DNA from: Diplosphaera chodatii
Lineage: Eukaryota > Chlorophyta > Trebouxiophyceae > Prasiolales > Stichococcaceae
DNA: 64,000 nucleotides
Assembly (NCBI GenBank): GCA_032358165.1
Contig: JAALGY010000017.1
Coordinates: 744,001-808,000, forward strand
Reading direction: 5' to 3'
Part shown: in pieces, positions 13,601 through 26,000 of the stretch
Layout of the letters: every line of letters starts with the position of its first letter
Numbering within the stretch: position 1 is the stretch's first letter
The notes under the pieces: generated by a model
What the model saw: the letters and a program-made list of their open reading frames with translations, nothing else
Told to the model about the DNA's origin: nothing
The model's database searches: none
Position numbers and translations under genes: made by a program

Positions 13601-16600
13601 AGTGGCGGCGTCAGGGCTGGGCTGCTGTAACACAGCCGCCGCATCGCCAGCTTCATTGTTAGCACCTTGGCGGCAGCTGGGAGCCGCTGTGGTTTGCTGC
13701 GTCCCGCCGCCACCAGCAGCAGGACACTCATGTAGTACTCCAGCCACGGTTGCCGCCTGCAGTCGTGTGCAAGCTGCTGCAAAACACTGCAACCTTGAAG
13801 TGCATGTTATTTCAAAAATGACATTAGCAGCTGCAAAGCATAGGGCTTGTTGCACATCTGCCTCACCTGTCCAGAAGCATCACCGACAGTAGCTGCAGCC
13901 GGCAAACAGCTGATCGTCAGTGCCGGAACAGGCACACAGTTGGTGCAACAACATGCAGCTCGTGTGCGTCTCCGGGAGTGGAAGCACAGCATGGTAACTG
14001 CTGTGCAGTGCAACACGCCATGGCTCACCTGCAAGGCCCTGCAGTTGCGGCGCAGCCTGCTGCACTTCTGGCTGTAAGCCTCCCTGAGCAACCGCGAACT
14101 GGTGGCTGGCAGCAGGTGCGGCAGCTGCCGGGCCCGCTGCATCGCCGCCACTGCTGGGGGCGGCGGCAGCGGCGGCAGCCACTGGACCTCCAGCGAGCTT
14201 GAGCGGCATGGAGGCATCAGCTGGCACCGCAGGTGCTGACAGCAGCTGGCGGGGTGAGCGCTTTGCAGCAAGGAGATCGGCCTCGGCCGCAATGGCTGCG
14301 GTGTGCTCGTGGCTCCCTAGTATCCGTATGCCCAGGGCCTTCTCACTGAGCATGCCGCCCTGCTGCAGGCGCTGCAAGGCGATAATATTGGTGCTGCTGG
14401 CCCGCTCGCGAGCCGTCTCCCACAGCTCCTGCTCGATCTCGTCCAGAATGCTTACGGATATGTGGTCGAAGCCGTCCGAGGGCCGTGACCTGGTGACGCT
14501 GCCAAGCCTGCACCCGCTGGGCAGCTGGTGCAGATCAACGGTGCGTGGGATGGCGTTTTTCCCGAACTGGGTGCCGAGGACCCTCTTGGTAATGCGCACT
14601 GCTTTTGCGTCCCTGCGCCTGAGATACGTTGGTTTGTGGCTGATTGCCGGCCGCAGGCTGGTGCAGCCGCCGCCCGCCATCTGCTGCGCCAGCGGCTGTT
14701 CTGTGTGTATTGATGCACCAGTCCCGCTAGGGTCGTCAGTGGCACGATCCGCGGGCGCCGGCCTGCTGGCATCTGCAGTCGGCGGCACTATAGCTGCAGC
14801 ACTCGCGGCGTGAGGCCCAGCCTGCTGGCCATCGGAGGCAGTGTACGCTGGTGCTACACATCCTCTGCTGCTGTGGACTGGGGCTGTCAGAGCTGCTCCT
14901 GTGGTGGCATCAGGGCGGCCATGCTGTGATGGCACATCTGTAGCCATGGTATCCAGGTAGCTGCCACCACGAGGTGCAGCGGCAGCAGCTGCACCTGACG
15001 CACTGCCGCCGCTGGAGCGCTGTCGATCACCCTGCGCCACACATACTGGCTGTGTGTGGGTGTCGTGTCAGTTAAAACGTCATTGTTCTTGGGACCATTC
15101 TGGCGTTTAGCAGGCAACTTGGACCTCACAGGGCTGGTGACACGTACTCACCTGGCATGTGCACTGTTGCGCCAGATCGTTGCAAGTCTGTAGCGTTGGT
15201 TCGCCAGGCTGTGCTGACTCTGGCATGATGGCGGGCCGCAGCAGGCCGCTCCGTGGTGTTTCTGGCGCGTCTGTGGCAGCCAGCTGACTTGGGGCAGCCA
15301 GCTGTTGCCACTCTGGCAGCGTCACGGCTGCATCGGCGATGTCTGCACTGCGGGCACCATCGAGACCAGTGGCAGTGGCCCCACATCCGGCGCTGCCGCC
15401 GCGCGGACCCCCCTGTGGGGTGTCCGCCCGACCTGCTGCGCTCTGCGCAGGCAGCCTGCGGCGCTTGCCAGAAGGGCAGCCGTCGCTGAGCTCACCCTGG
15501 CAGTCCGCTGTGGCCTGCCCGTCCGCAGTCAGCACCGCTGCTGCTGTGCGCTTGCGGCTCGGCAGCAGGCGGATGCCGACGCCGTCAGCGCTGAGCCTGC
15601 CGTGCCGGGTGAGGCGCCTGAGCTCTAGTGCGCCGCTGGGCTGCTCGCCCGCTGCCTGCTGCAGTTGGCGCTGCATCTGGCTGTGGGCGCCTGCTGGCAA
15701 CTTGATGCGGGCATCAGGCTGCACTGGCACTCTGCATGCCTCGTTAGCGCCTGGCAGGTACAACTTGATGGTCTTGGGTGGGTGCCCATTGAAAAGGTCC
15801 ACGATGGGCCGCCCTGGCACCCACATGCCATCGCTGGGGTCGCTGTATCGGAGAGGCACACAAATAGTGGTCAGGTCTGCCGAAGTGCCCTGGTGATTGT
15901 GGCTGCCAGACTGCGTGCGTTGCGCTGGCAGCTGCCGAGGCGCAGTGGGCTGACTGCCCCGCACATGCTGCTGCCGCCAGTGCCGATCGGAGCTCCTGGG
16001 TCGCCCTGCTGACTCATCCTGGGCGCCCTCGCCTGCATGTTGGGAGAAATGGCAGCTGTGCACATTGCTCGGCAACGTTCGGTGCTGCCACCAAGCAAGA
16101 GATAGGTTACAGATGGCGGCAAGGGCTGCATCGGCACCTGAGCCACTCCCGCTGGCAGGCCCTGCAGCAGTTGCTCTCGATGCAATGCCGCTGGGATCCT
16201 GCACAGCTGCTTGCGGCAGGAGGGCTGCAGGAGAGGATGCTGGCTGACTGGCTGTGCCCGGCAGCAAAACGTCCAGTGCGCCCTTCTGCGCAGGACCTGG
16301 CGCTGCTTGCTGCGAACAGAGCAGTGCGCAGCCTGGTGAGTGTGGTTTGGCTGCAGGGCTGCTGTCTGAGGCGCCCTGTGATGGGGCAGCCGCCAGCTGG
16401 CGGCACAGCTGCTCCACCACATCTGCCACATCCTGAGCCACGCCTGCGTAGGACAGATGCACCAGGTGTTCCTGGGCAGAGACACATCCAGCCATTGCTG
16501 CTGGTTGGCTTATACCCCAACGGGGGCCGTCGAGTGTAAGCCACGCGGGGGCATCGGCTGGCACAGCAGGCGCTGCCAGATCACCTGCAGCGGCAGCAGC

Positions 16601-17677
16601 CACTGGACCGCCGTCCAACGTGAGCCATGCTGGGGCGTCAGCTGGCGCGGCATGCGCTGCTGGCGACTGCACCTTCTGGCGTTTGGCCGCCCTGATGTCG
16701 ACCGTACGCTTGGCCGCCCTGATGCCGGCCGCACGCTTGCTCATGTACTGAGCGTCAGCGTGGTTGTCCGCCTCAGTCACGATGGCTGGGGTGTGCTCGT
16801 GGCTGCCCAGGAGCCGAATGCCCATGGCTTCGCTGAGCACACCAGCGCACTCCAAGCGCTGAAGCAGGATGATGTTTGTGCCGCTGGGCTGCTCGCCGGT
16901 GCTCTGCTGCAGTTGCTGGTTGAGCCTTGACTGTATGTCAGGTATGATGTGATCCCAGCCGTCCTGCTGCCTTGTCCTGATGACCTTGCCGATCTCGCGC
17001 CCGCTGGGCAGCAGATGGAGGTCTGTGACGGAGGGGATTGAGCATTTACCATCGCCGTACTGAAGCCGCAACACCCGCTTGGGCACTCGGATGTTGAGCT
17101 GCTTGCGCCGGAGGTATGTTGGCGGGTGGCTGATCGCCGGCCGCCAGCGGGGGCTGCCGCCAGCCGCAGCCTGCTGTGGCAGCGGCTGTACAGTATCTGG
17201 CCCACTCGCGCCGCCGCCGCCGCCAGCCAGCCCCAGGCTGCTGGCACCCCCTGTTTGCTGCTGCATGGTTGGGGCGCCCATGGCAGGGAGCTCAGCCTGC
17301 TGCTCGTGATGTGCAGTGTGCGGCGCTGCTACATGCCTTCTGCAGCTGTGGATGGGGCCTGTGAGATCCGCTCCTGCGGCATCGTATGCAGTAGGGCAGT
17401 CGGCCGGGTCCTGAGCTCCAGTGATGATGATATTGGAAATGCTGTGAGCGGCAGATTGAGGCACGTTGGTGCGCACCGCACCTGCGTGCTGCGGGTCGAG
17501 CATCGTCTGCTGTAGGGCATCATCAGGTGTATGGCACACCGAGCAGTGCCCAGCTGCAGCTGCAGCTGCACTGCCCGAGCCTTGGGCGCCTTGCACGGCG
17601 TGGGCCTCTTGCGGCGCCGGCGCATTGTTATCGGTTGTCTTGTTCAGTGGGAGCAGCCGTGGATCACGTGGGCTCAT
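10694..17677 (-). CDS. Gene 3: 13-exon modular protein Q-P-Q with coiled-coil tail (about 1736 aa)
   Basis: Function unknown. Exons (minus): 17677-16516, 16443-16138, 16032-15152, 15031-14029, 13892-13867 (micro), 13756-13444, 13296-13271 (micro), 13155-12955, 12752-12615, 12367-11798, 11589-11354, 11193-11004, 10852-10694. They total 5211 nt, open in frame. It starts MSPRDPR. Module Q (about residues 186-294) is followed by module P (about 557-647) and a second module Q (about 920-1025), then Ala-rich coiled coil. The last exon begins GMSLLLL, like the final exons of genes 2, 4 and 5. It lacks the S module of gene 2. The first two introns (72 and 105 nt) are multiples of three with no stop, so a single 865-codon reading frame also spans them; retention is possible. 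KRQK sits after the first Q module. Confidence 0.78.
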
Positions 17678-18393
17678 GCTGCGCTTGATGCGATGTATTA
17701 CCACTGCTGCGTTGTTCCAGCTGTGCCCCAGGTCAACTCATTGCATCCTGCTGAGTTCACACTGCACACACGCAGGAGGCCCCCATCTGGAAGGCACATC
17801 ACTCCACTCTGCAACAAGTAGGTATATTGATGGCAGGCAGCCCCCTCATGTGTATTTCGCTATATCCGAGGCTGCTTTGTGGCCGTTTGATCTCCCAAGG
17901 TTGATTCTTGTTCCCGCTGATTTTCCCGCAAGCCTACGGCAGAAATCCCGCCGATATCACTTCCATCTTCCTCCATTGTACAGTAGGAAAGTGCATCACA
18001 GTAGGCACTCCTGCAGTTGAACTGTATGAAATAATAGGGCTGAGGTTCTTGTCAGTCTTCCCCGATGTGGGTGGAGATGTGGATCGTGCTCGATGAAGCT
18101 TCGTCAACACCAACTCTTCCAACACAACGACGGCCCGCACTGCTTGGCTGCTAGCAGAACCTTATTGCGTGATAGCGCACTGCACCTTAGGTCCCTTCAT
18201 CAACAGATGTGTGACAATCAGGCTTTCGGATGTTTATTGTCACAACTTGCTCATGACAGCTTGCTGTTGTCCTGCTGACTGATGGGTTCTCTCGAGCCCT
18301 TTTTGCGATCGACGACAGAACAGGCCCCGGATCCCTGGCTTTCCTGTTTTCCTGCTTTCATGTCATACCAGTGCCCCTGGCGGATGCCCCCCC
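17678..18393. other. Spacer between gene 4 (3' end) and gene 3 (5' end)
   Basis: About 716 bp between two tandem minus-strand genes. It is less GC-rich than the exons. I see no family module and no copy of the CCGCAGATT promoter-like motif found upstream of genes 4, 6 and 8. It presumably holds the gene 3 promoter and 5' UTR, perhaps with an unrecognised first exon. Confidence 0.4.
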
Positions 18394-21300
18394 TCAAGGC
18401 AGCACATCTGGGGCCTCCGCCTCCACCTTCACCGCAGCTGGCGCCGCATCAACTGCCGACCCCTGGCGCTGAGCAGATTCGATGTTGCATGCTTCTTCCA
18501 CCGCCGCCACGGCAGCTGCGATGATGGTGGCGACCCACCTTTCATCTGCAGCGGCAGCTGGCTCCTGATGAGGAGCGGTGGCAGTCTCTGCAGCGCTCTG
18601 CTGCGGCGGCGGCGGCGGCGGCGGCGGCGGCAAATCAGGGGTTGCACGCTGAGCGCCTGCTGCTTCGTCCCCTGCTGCTGCCCTCTGCGTCTCCGTGGGG
18701 GCTCCCGCTGGCTGCAACCCCAGGGCCCCCTGCAGCATCATTGAAGCGCAACCCTCACATGCCTCCACAAACAACCAAGGTCGACAGTTTGTCTGGGACC
18801 ACAGCCAAGTTCATGCACACTGAGAGCACGGGACCGGGGCGCTCGCCTGTGCCGCCTCAGCTGCAGCCACGATGGTGCTGTACTGCGCAGCGGCGACGGC
18901 GCACGCCTTGGCCCACTGATCTGCCTCGGCCCTGGCCGCTAGACCCTCCTGCCGGGCGGCGGCAGCCTCTCGCTCCAGGGCATCTGCACGCCTGATGGCT
19001 GCGTCTCTTTCGGCCTCTGCGCTGCGCTGCCTGCATGGAATGGGAACGTCAGGGACAGGCAACGGCAGGCTGCAAGTTTGGCACCCGCTTGCCTACAAGC
19101 TCTGCCACTGTGGCCTGACATCATAGCACAGTGCCAGGCAGCAGTGTAGCAGCCTGCAAGATGCGCCACACCACACAGACATCGGCTCCCCAAGCGGGCT
19201 CACCCCTCACGGGCCTCATCAGCCTCCGCGGCCGCCAGTTGGGCTCGCTGCTCGGCCTGGGCCCTGCCAGCCTTTGCATCTGCGGCCCCCTGCCGCTGCG
19301 TCTGCGCGTCGGTCTTGGCTGCTTTCTGCTTGCGCGCAGCTTCAGCGAGCTGTGCCTCAAGCTGGCAGGCTTTCTGCCGCTGCCTTTCAGCCTCGTCCTC
19401 AGCTGTCTTCTGCTTGCGTGTGGCTTTCGCAAGCTCTACCATGAACCTGTGAGCTTCCTCCCGCTGCGCTGTCAGCGCCTTGTCAGCCTCCTATGTGGCA
19501 GCATGCATTGCAATGGTATCGTTTACCGATGCCTGGGCTGTGATCACGCACAAGCGCCTCCAGTCAGCAGCGTGCTGTTTTGCGCTCCTTTTTGACTCAC
19601 CCCCATCACGCGGTACTGCAGTGCACCCCCTGGGTTATGTAGCTTTCTTGATCAAGCAAACTGATCGAGCCAACGATAAGATCGTCACCTGGCAGTCAGT
19701 CTCGAATTTGTCCCACTGTGCACGGGCATACGACAGCTCTTCGGCAGCTGCCTTTGCAGCCACCGCTGCTGCTTGCTGCTGAGCTTCAGCAACTGCCGCC
19801 TCCAGCTGCTGTTGTTCCGCGCTCTGTCGCGCAACAGCTTCATTGTGCTGGCGCTGGGCCTCCGCAGCAGCTGCCGACTGCTGCTGCTTGAGTTTTGCAT
19901 TGTCTGCCAAAGATGCCGCAAGCTCAGCGGCATGCTTTCCAGCCTCTGCCTCCAGTTGCCGGTTTGCCTGGCTCACAATGGATACTGTCTAAGTCACTGA
20001 TGTGAGGTATGGCTACGCAACTTCAGTCTCATACATGCACTAGATTATAGCTGCTGTCTTGAGGTGATGATAAATCGTCACGAGTATGAAGCACGCACTG
20101 TTTAAACACGAAAGGTTACTCCCAGCAACATGGGCAACACACTGCTGTCAGCCCTGAGCCCTACCTCACTGAGAGCGGCCCGCAGCGCGCACTTTTCGGC
20201 CCTTGAGTGCACCATTGCCGAGCGCGATGCCGCTGTCTCAGCCATCGCCGCGTCCAGCTGAGCAGCATAGTCGGTAGCACATGCTGCGGCCCCGGCACGA
20301 AGCTGCACATGGCCATGCAGCTGGCTGATTCAGCCAGAGGAAAGGCTGGTAAACAGGTTGTTTCCCAATACTATTGATGGCCTGCTTACAATGTCGCACC
20401 TTCCTCATCACATATTGACAATAGTCACACCTGAAGCCTTTGACTTTGTGCGCTTATGCTGACGATCTGTGGTGCCTGAACAGTGAATGCCTTCACTGCT
20501 GCCGAATTTCCAGACAGTGATGCCGGCAGGGCTACCCACAGGGCAGAGGGGTCAACCAGCAGATCCACAGCTACCTGTGCAGCAGCATTGGGCTCTTGCA
20601 CTCCGGCTACTGCGTCCTGCAGTAGTTGCAGCGACCCCGGCTGAGCCTGAGCTGTCTCCTGGTGCACCGCCACTAGCTCAGTACCCGCTGCACCATGCAC
20701 GACTGCCGCGCCATCGCCGGCTGTCTCGACCTGTGCACGCCCAGCATGTGCATGGGTTAATGTGAAGGTTCCTACAGACACCGGGCTTGGGGCTTGTGCA
20801 ACCTGACTGCTACTATAGCACAGCATGGTCATACCTTGGGTCGCTTTGGCGACTTTGGGCGTGCCCACACCGCCCCGCCGCCACCCAGCGCCTCCAGCAA
20901 CGAGTCGCTGGGTGCCTTGAGGTACACCTGCACCCCCGAGTACTCTTGCTTGAAGTTTCGTCGTCTCTGCATGCCCACTCCGCAACAAGGGCCAATCTGC
21001 AAGTGATCTAGATGCCGGTGGTGGAAGGGTACGTAGCAGTTGCCGGGCATCTGGAGCAGGCTCTGCTCACCGCCTCACGCCACCGCAGCGCTGCAATGCC
21101 GGCGCAGCCGATCCGGCCGTCCAGGAAGGCCAGCGGCTCGCGTGCGATGGCCGCCAGGCCGCGCCCCACCTTTTGCAGCTGCACCTGCAGCTCCCGTTCG
21201 ACATTGCCCCGCCTATGTGCCAACGAAACTGCGTCATTGCAGCATACGGCCAACAGCACAGCGCAGACTGGGCCTACAGTACACCTGGGTGAACATCAGG

Positions 21301-22480
21301 ATGCAATGGCTGCAGGATACATCACTGGTCATCAGCCTTCGCTGCAACGCATGATATTGCAACGTGGAGCACAGTTGCACTGCAATGAAAGCAGTGTCAC
21401 AAGCAGCTAAGAAATTCACCCGCTCTCTCGGTTGGCCTCGAGCTTCCGCTTTGCACTTTGCACCGCCTTTATACTCGCCCGCTTCCATTTGGTTGAACCA
21501 TGGTCAGCCTTCGGCTGCCAGTCCTCATCGTCTCCATCGTCTGATGTTGACGTCCCACTGTCAGCCTCCTGCACAGCGGCCATTCCTACCGTCTAAAACA
21601 TCCCTTTGCCTGGCAGTTTAGCATGAAGCTTGGCAGATGGAAAACGTGTACTGCTCACCTGCCCAACAGCATTGTTGGCGGCAGCTGCGATCACACATAG
21701 CCAACTGTCAGTGCCACAGCGGCCAGTCCACCCAGGGCCAGATGGGTTTTGTGCTTTGCGTCTGTGTCATACACCCGAAAGTCACAGACATACTGGAGAA
21801 GTGCAGTGTCAAGTGCCATATTTCACCTGCAAGGATCTGCAGAGTCGAGGCAGCACGCTGCGCTGTTGGCTGGGAGCCTTCTCGATCTGCACTGCCATCA
21901 AGCTTAAGCCAGGAAGAGACCTCAGCTGGGGGTAGGCTACTGATGTTGTGTGTCGGCGGCTACACAGCTAGGGCACCTGCAATATGCTGAGAAGCGCCAG
22001 CATTCAACAGTGCCACTCGCATGCCGCTGCTGCAGACTGGGCTGGCCGAAGCTGCTCCTTCAGCAACACATACACGAAAAATTGTCCAGCACGCAGGTCC
22101 TCAGCATTCATGTGTTGCCCACACGCAATCCGCACTTTTGCACCTGGCTGCTGGGGTGGGGCCATCGTCTGCTGCGAGCCGTGAGGTGTATTGCGCATGT
22201 TGCGAGTTGAGCAAGCCTCAGCTGCAGCTGCACTGCCAGCTTGGGCGCCTGCTGGTTCGTGGACCGCAAGCGGCTTGTTGCATTTGTTGCCCTCGGCCTT
22301 TTCTAGCAGCCGCCGCGGATCGCGTGGATTTATGCTGTGCTTCACACTGGGCGAGGGACCACCGCTGACTGTACTCGACATGGGCTTTCGCACGCTTCTC
22401 GACTTCTGCACTTGCACTCTGCGCCTACCGCTACTAGGATCACCAGTTGACAAGCGAGCAGTTTGTCTTGAACGCGCCAT
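18394..22480 (-). CDS. Gene 4: 12-exon family member with unique central exons and coiled-coil tail (about 772 aa)
   Basis: Function unknown. Exons (minus): 22480-22144, 21925-21827, 21684-21659 (micro), 21592-21420, 21212-21071, 20996-20835, 20730-20575, 20302-20165, 19967-19689, 19490-19204, 19030-18847, 18729-18394. They total 2319 nt, open in frame. The first exon (MARSRQT...NPRDPRR) is Arg/Lys-rich and matches the start of gene 3. The 99-nt second exon is only the tail of module Q (WLKLDG...PTAQR); the module core is gone. Three exons seen nowhere else follow: an acidic stretch (SDDGDDEDW), then NVEREL...FLDGRIG, then RRRNFKQEY...VYLKAP. I do not recognise this domain. The tail is coiled coil, exon for exon like gene 3 (138-nt exon in both). 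The last exon has P9 then an Ala-rich end. The 18847 exon uses a GC donor. Confidence 0.75.
18604..18630 (-). repeat. (CCG)9 trinucleotide repeat, polyproline in gene 4
   Basis: Nine perfect CGG units on the plus strand. They read as nine prolines in the last exon of gene 4, followed by QQ. This is a simple repeat likely to vary in length. Confidence 0.85.
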
Positions 22481-23076
22481 TCTTCAGTCAGCATGCAGCA
22501 AGCGAACGGTGTGCCAGGTGACACGCAGCTGTGTAAGATGCAGCACTCGCAAGGTGGACCATGAACTGGTGTGAGAGGAATTGAGGCTGGGTCCAAACCG
22601 CAGATTATTTCCCGCCATTAGACCGACAATAAACCCTGTCGTCAACTTCCATGCACGCCTCTGTCATCACTTGCAGATGAAGCTGCAGCGGAGCATGTTG
22701 CACAATGCAGCAGGAGATGGTGAAAGACGTATTCCTGAACCAAAAGGACGACACGTCAGCAGCCTGGTCCGTGCGTGATAGTGTCCTGAAAGACTCCAAC
22801 TTTCGCAGTAGTGTTTGTCGCAGCAAATTGTGTTGCACTTCGATCAGTAACATTTACAGGCAGCATCCGACATCGCTTGTTGCTTACAGGCAGCACACGC
22901 ACATGTTGTCTGATCGGTTGCACGTACGTGGCATATAGAGCTTTTTGCATATGCAGTGCTGGACTGTGTGTCGATGTTCCCGAGGCTGACAATGTTCAGC
23001 AGCAGGCTGGATCTGCATGCGATTTGAGCCTTTATAGTCGCTACAGCCTGCCAAAGCGCGGAAGTCTCTTAGGAAG
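22481..23076. promoter_or_regulatory. Divergent promoter region of genes 4 and 5
   Basis: About 600 bp between two head-to-head start codons. It contains the shared motif at 22586-22612 (see its own entry), 106 bp upstream of the gene 4 ATG. It also has a TTTATAG sequence about 45 bp upstream of the gene 5 ATG that could act as a TATA-like element. No coding module is visible. Confidence 0.5.
22586..22612 (-). promoter_or_regulatory. Shared upstream motif (GCTGGGTC..AACCGCAGATTATT), gene 4
   Basis: Plus-strand text GCTGGGTCCAAACCGCAGAT, continuing TATTTCC. The same motif recurs at 29779-29800, 36715-36741 and, in shorter form, 44212-44227, each time on the 5' side of a minus-strand start codon. 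Conservation in otherwise diverged non-coding DNA suggests a core promoter or transcription-start element; this is inference. Confidence 0.5.
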
Positions 23077-26000
23077 ATGGCTCATCACCATCTGTCTGGC
23101 GATCCAGTGCTCCGCTGGATATATACAGCACCACCACCGACGGTTTTCCCAGCTGGCAACACCCAAGCTGGCAGCGCACCTGCGGCTGCGACAACGCCGA
23201 TGGGTCACGCATTCTGTGCGCTGCAGCAACCAGCGCCTGATGCTCCGCATCATCAGCAGGCACTTGCTGCGCACAGCCAGCATGGAGCCAACCAGCCCGC
23301 TGCTGGCTTGCCTCCTCGCCAAATGCCTGCAAGGCCGAGCAGCAATCCCGGTGATGCTGCACCTTCATTGTAATGCACACATGTGCCTCCTGTCATTAGC
23401 AGCAATAGATTCTGTTTAATTGATGGCACATGCGCTGGACAGGCGGGCAGCTCACACATGCTCATGTGGATGCAGGAAGCTATGGTGAGTACAAGGCAGG
23501 GCGATGCTGGCCGGGCGTCATTTCCTCAGGTGGCGTCCTGGAAATCGGGGCCACCTACACGAAGCTGCTTTTGCCGGGCCGTGCCGGCCGCGGGGAGAGG
23601 CCGCCCGCCAAAGTGACGCTGTTCACCAGCCTGGATGCAGAGGTCAGTGGAGGCCTGATGATCGAGCAAACGCTGTTGGGCATGCGTGAAAACCTACTGG
23701 TCTCGGGTCTGAACCAGAGCTGACCGATATATATTGTATCCACAGGCCAACCACAAGGCCGCCGGCGCCCGTGTGTACTTCACCAAGCGGAGCTGGACGC
23801 TGAAGATTAGTGGGATGGCGTTCAATCGGGTATGGGAAGCACTTGCCGCACAGCAGCCGCAGCAGCCCAGCAGGGAGCTGCGGCCGGGCACACGCCTATG
23901 TATCAGCGCAGGCAGGATCGAGGGGCGCTTGATAGTACAGCTGGCGCCGCCAGACATGCCCACAGATGGGCACCTGGCTGCTGCGGCAGACGAGCTGCTG
24001 GCTGCGGCAATCGGCGGACGCTGCACTGCACCGCCGCCCTCACCACCGACTTTGCCTCTGACAGTCCCGCATCCAGAACCACCGCCCAGCCATCTACGAG
24101 CGTCTCCACCCTCACCGCCACCCGAGCAGCTGCGCTCACCACCACGTGCAGCAGCAGCAGCACCAGAAGGAACCAACCAGTCGATGTCTGTCCTCCACGA
24201 CGATGATGGCGATGCAGCTGTCGCGGCCGCTGCCACTCCGCCACAGCGCCATGAGCCTGCCGCCAGCTCGCATGCACTTGCGGACGAGGGCTCGCTGCAG
24301 TCTCCGCAGGCTGCTGCACCGGCATCACAGGCCGTTGCAGGTGAGGCTCCCCTGCGCCTGCTCCTCTGCGGTGCCTGTCCTGGTGCTCATCGTCCATCTG
24401 TTCAGCACTTCTGCCTGCATGGTGTCAAGTGCGAGTGACAGCAGAGTGCCACGGCCAGCAAGGACGCTGTCTTGTGTGTCCTTTGCAGGTGTAGTTCAGA
24501 ATGCTGCAGGGCAGGTGAGCTGGCTCTGCCGCCAGCCATTGCCTGTGGAGCTTCTCTGATGATGTGTCACCAGTCAAGCATTTGCTGTTCCATGTCATAG
24601 CGGCGCAGGATGTGTTTGCAGGGCGAAGACCCCAGTAGCGTCCCTGTATGCGGTCTAGCTGGTGACAGTGCGAAAACCGCTGCTGGTTTTGCTGCTGCTG
24701 CCTCTGCTGCTGAAGCCGCTCAACCTTCCCACGGTGGCGGCAGCAGTGCAGCTACCATGCTGCCGCAGCATGCTCGAGTGGCAGCCGTGCCTCAACAGCA
24801 AGTTGCAGGCGAAGACCCGCCACAGCCTATGCCTCTGCAGCAGCCTGCCATGTTGCAATCGTCGCTGGCTCAAACAGGTGGGCGTTCTGCAGTGCACCCT
24901 CCTCGTCTCTGAGGCTGCAGCAACCAGCCTTCCAATGCGCACCGCACATGTGACCCCGGCACTTCGTTTCTGTGCTCAGATATGCACCTGCAGCTTGTGA
25001 TGTCTGCAGGTGTGGTCCAGAATGTTGCAGATGTGGTGGAGCAGCTGTGCTGTCAGTTGGCGGATGCCCCATCGGAGGACGCCCCAGATAGCAGCATGTC
25101 TACAGCCGAAGAGTCCTCACTTCGCCATGCATCGGTCCATGCACAGCAAGCAGCGCCAAGTGCTGAGCAGATGGGTGCACCGGACAGCTTGCCGCTGGAC
25201 AGAGCCATTCAGGCTGACGCTAACCCCGCAAGCACCCTGCCACTGGCATGTGTGCCAGATCCCAGCGGCTCAGCCACATCGAGAGCCAGCACTGCAGCGC
25301 CTGCCGAGGAGACTCGCTCAGGTAGACAAGCAGCCTGTGCCACGTGAATACTTTATCTATTGCTTTCCCCTGCAACTTGGCACGAGAAACAGTTGCCAAG
25401 CCGCAGTTAATGCCATGGTGCAGGCCAGGGTGCTCAGGAGCAGTTGCCACAGCAAGCCTGCAGCGCAGAGCCTGCCGGCACTGGCGGCGACAGCTTGTGC
25501 GGGGACAGCCAGCCCACTGCGTCTCAGCAACTGCCAGCCCAGCGTGCACAGTCTGGCAGCCGCTGCCCGCAGGCTGCTGCAATACATTTGGCCACTGTAT
25601 TTACGCTTGCAAAGCCCAACAGCCCCAGCACAAACATGTGGGTGCCAGGCCAGCACATCATGGAGCTGTTCGACGGGAGGCCGGCCAAAACCATCAACTT
25701 GTTCCTGCCGGGTGCCAACGAGTCACGCAGGGTGCCAGTGCAGCTCGACAACGGCATCAAACTGCCGAGAGGGGCCTACAGCCAGATGCAGCATCACCTG
25801 CAGCAGACAGCTGGCGAGCAGCCCAGCAGCACCCTGGAGCTCAGGCGCCTTAATCGGCACGGCAGGCTCAGCGCTGATGCCATCGGCATACGCATGGTGG
25901 CAAGCCGCAAGCGCGCAGCTGCAGCGGTGCCACTGCCAGATGCACTGAGTACACCCAACTGCCAGCGTGAGCTCAGCGACACGACTTGCTGCCCCTTAGG

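Noticed and set aside
15107..17704. 865-codon uninterrupted frame as a single-exon gene
   Set aside because: Paralogues have introns at the same places, and acceptor/donor pairs at 16516/16443, 16138/16032 and 15152/15031 keep frame. Read-through is kept only as a possible retained-intron form.
20835..21212. Gene 4 central domain as a polymerase, BRCT or bromodomain fragment
   Set aside because: No diagnostic residues of those families are visible; naming it would be a guess.
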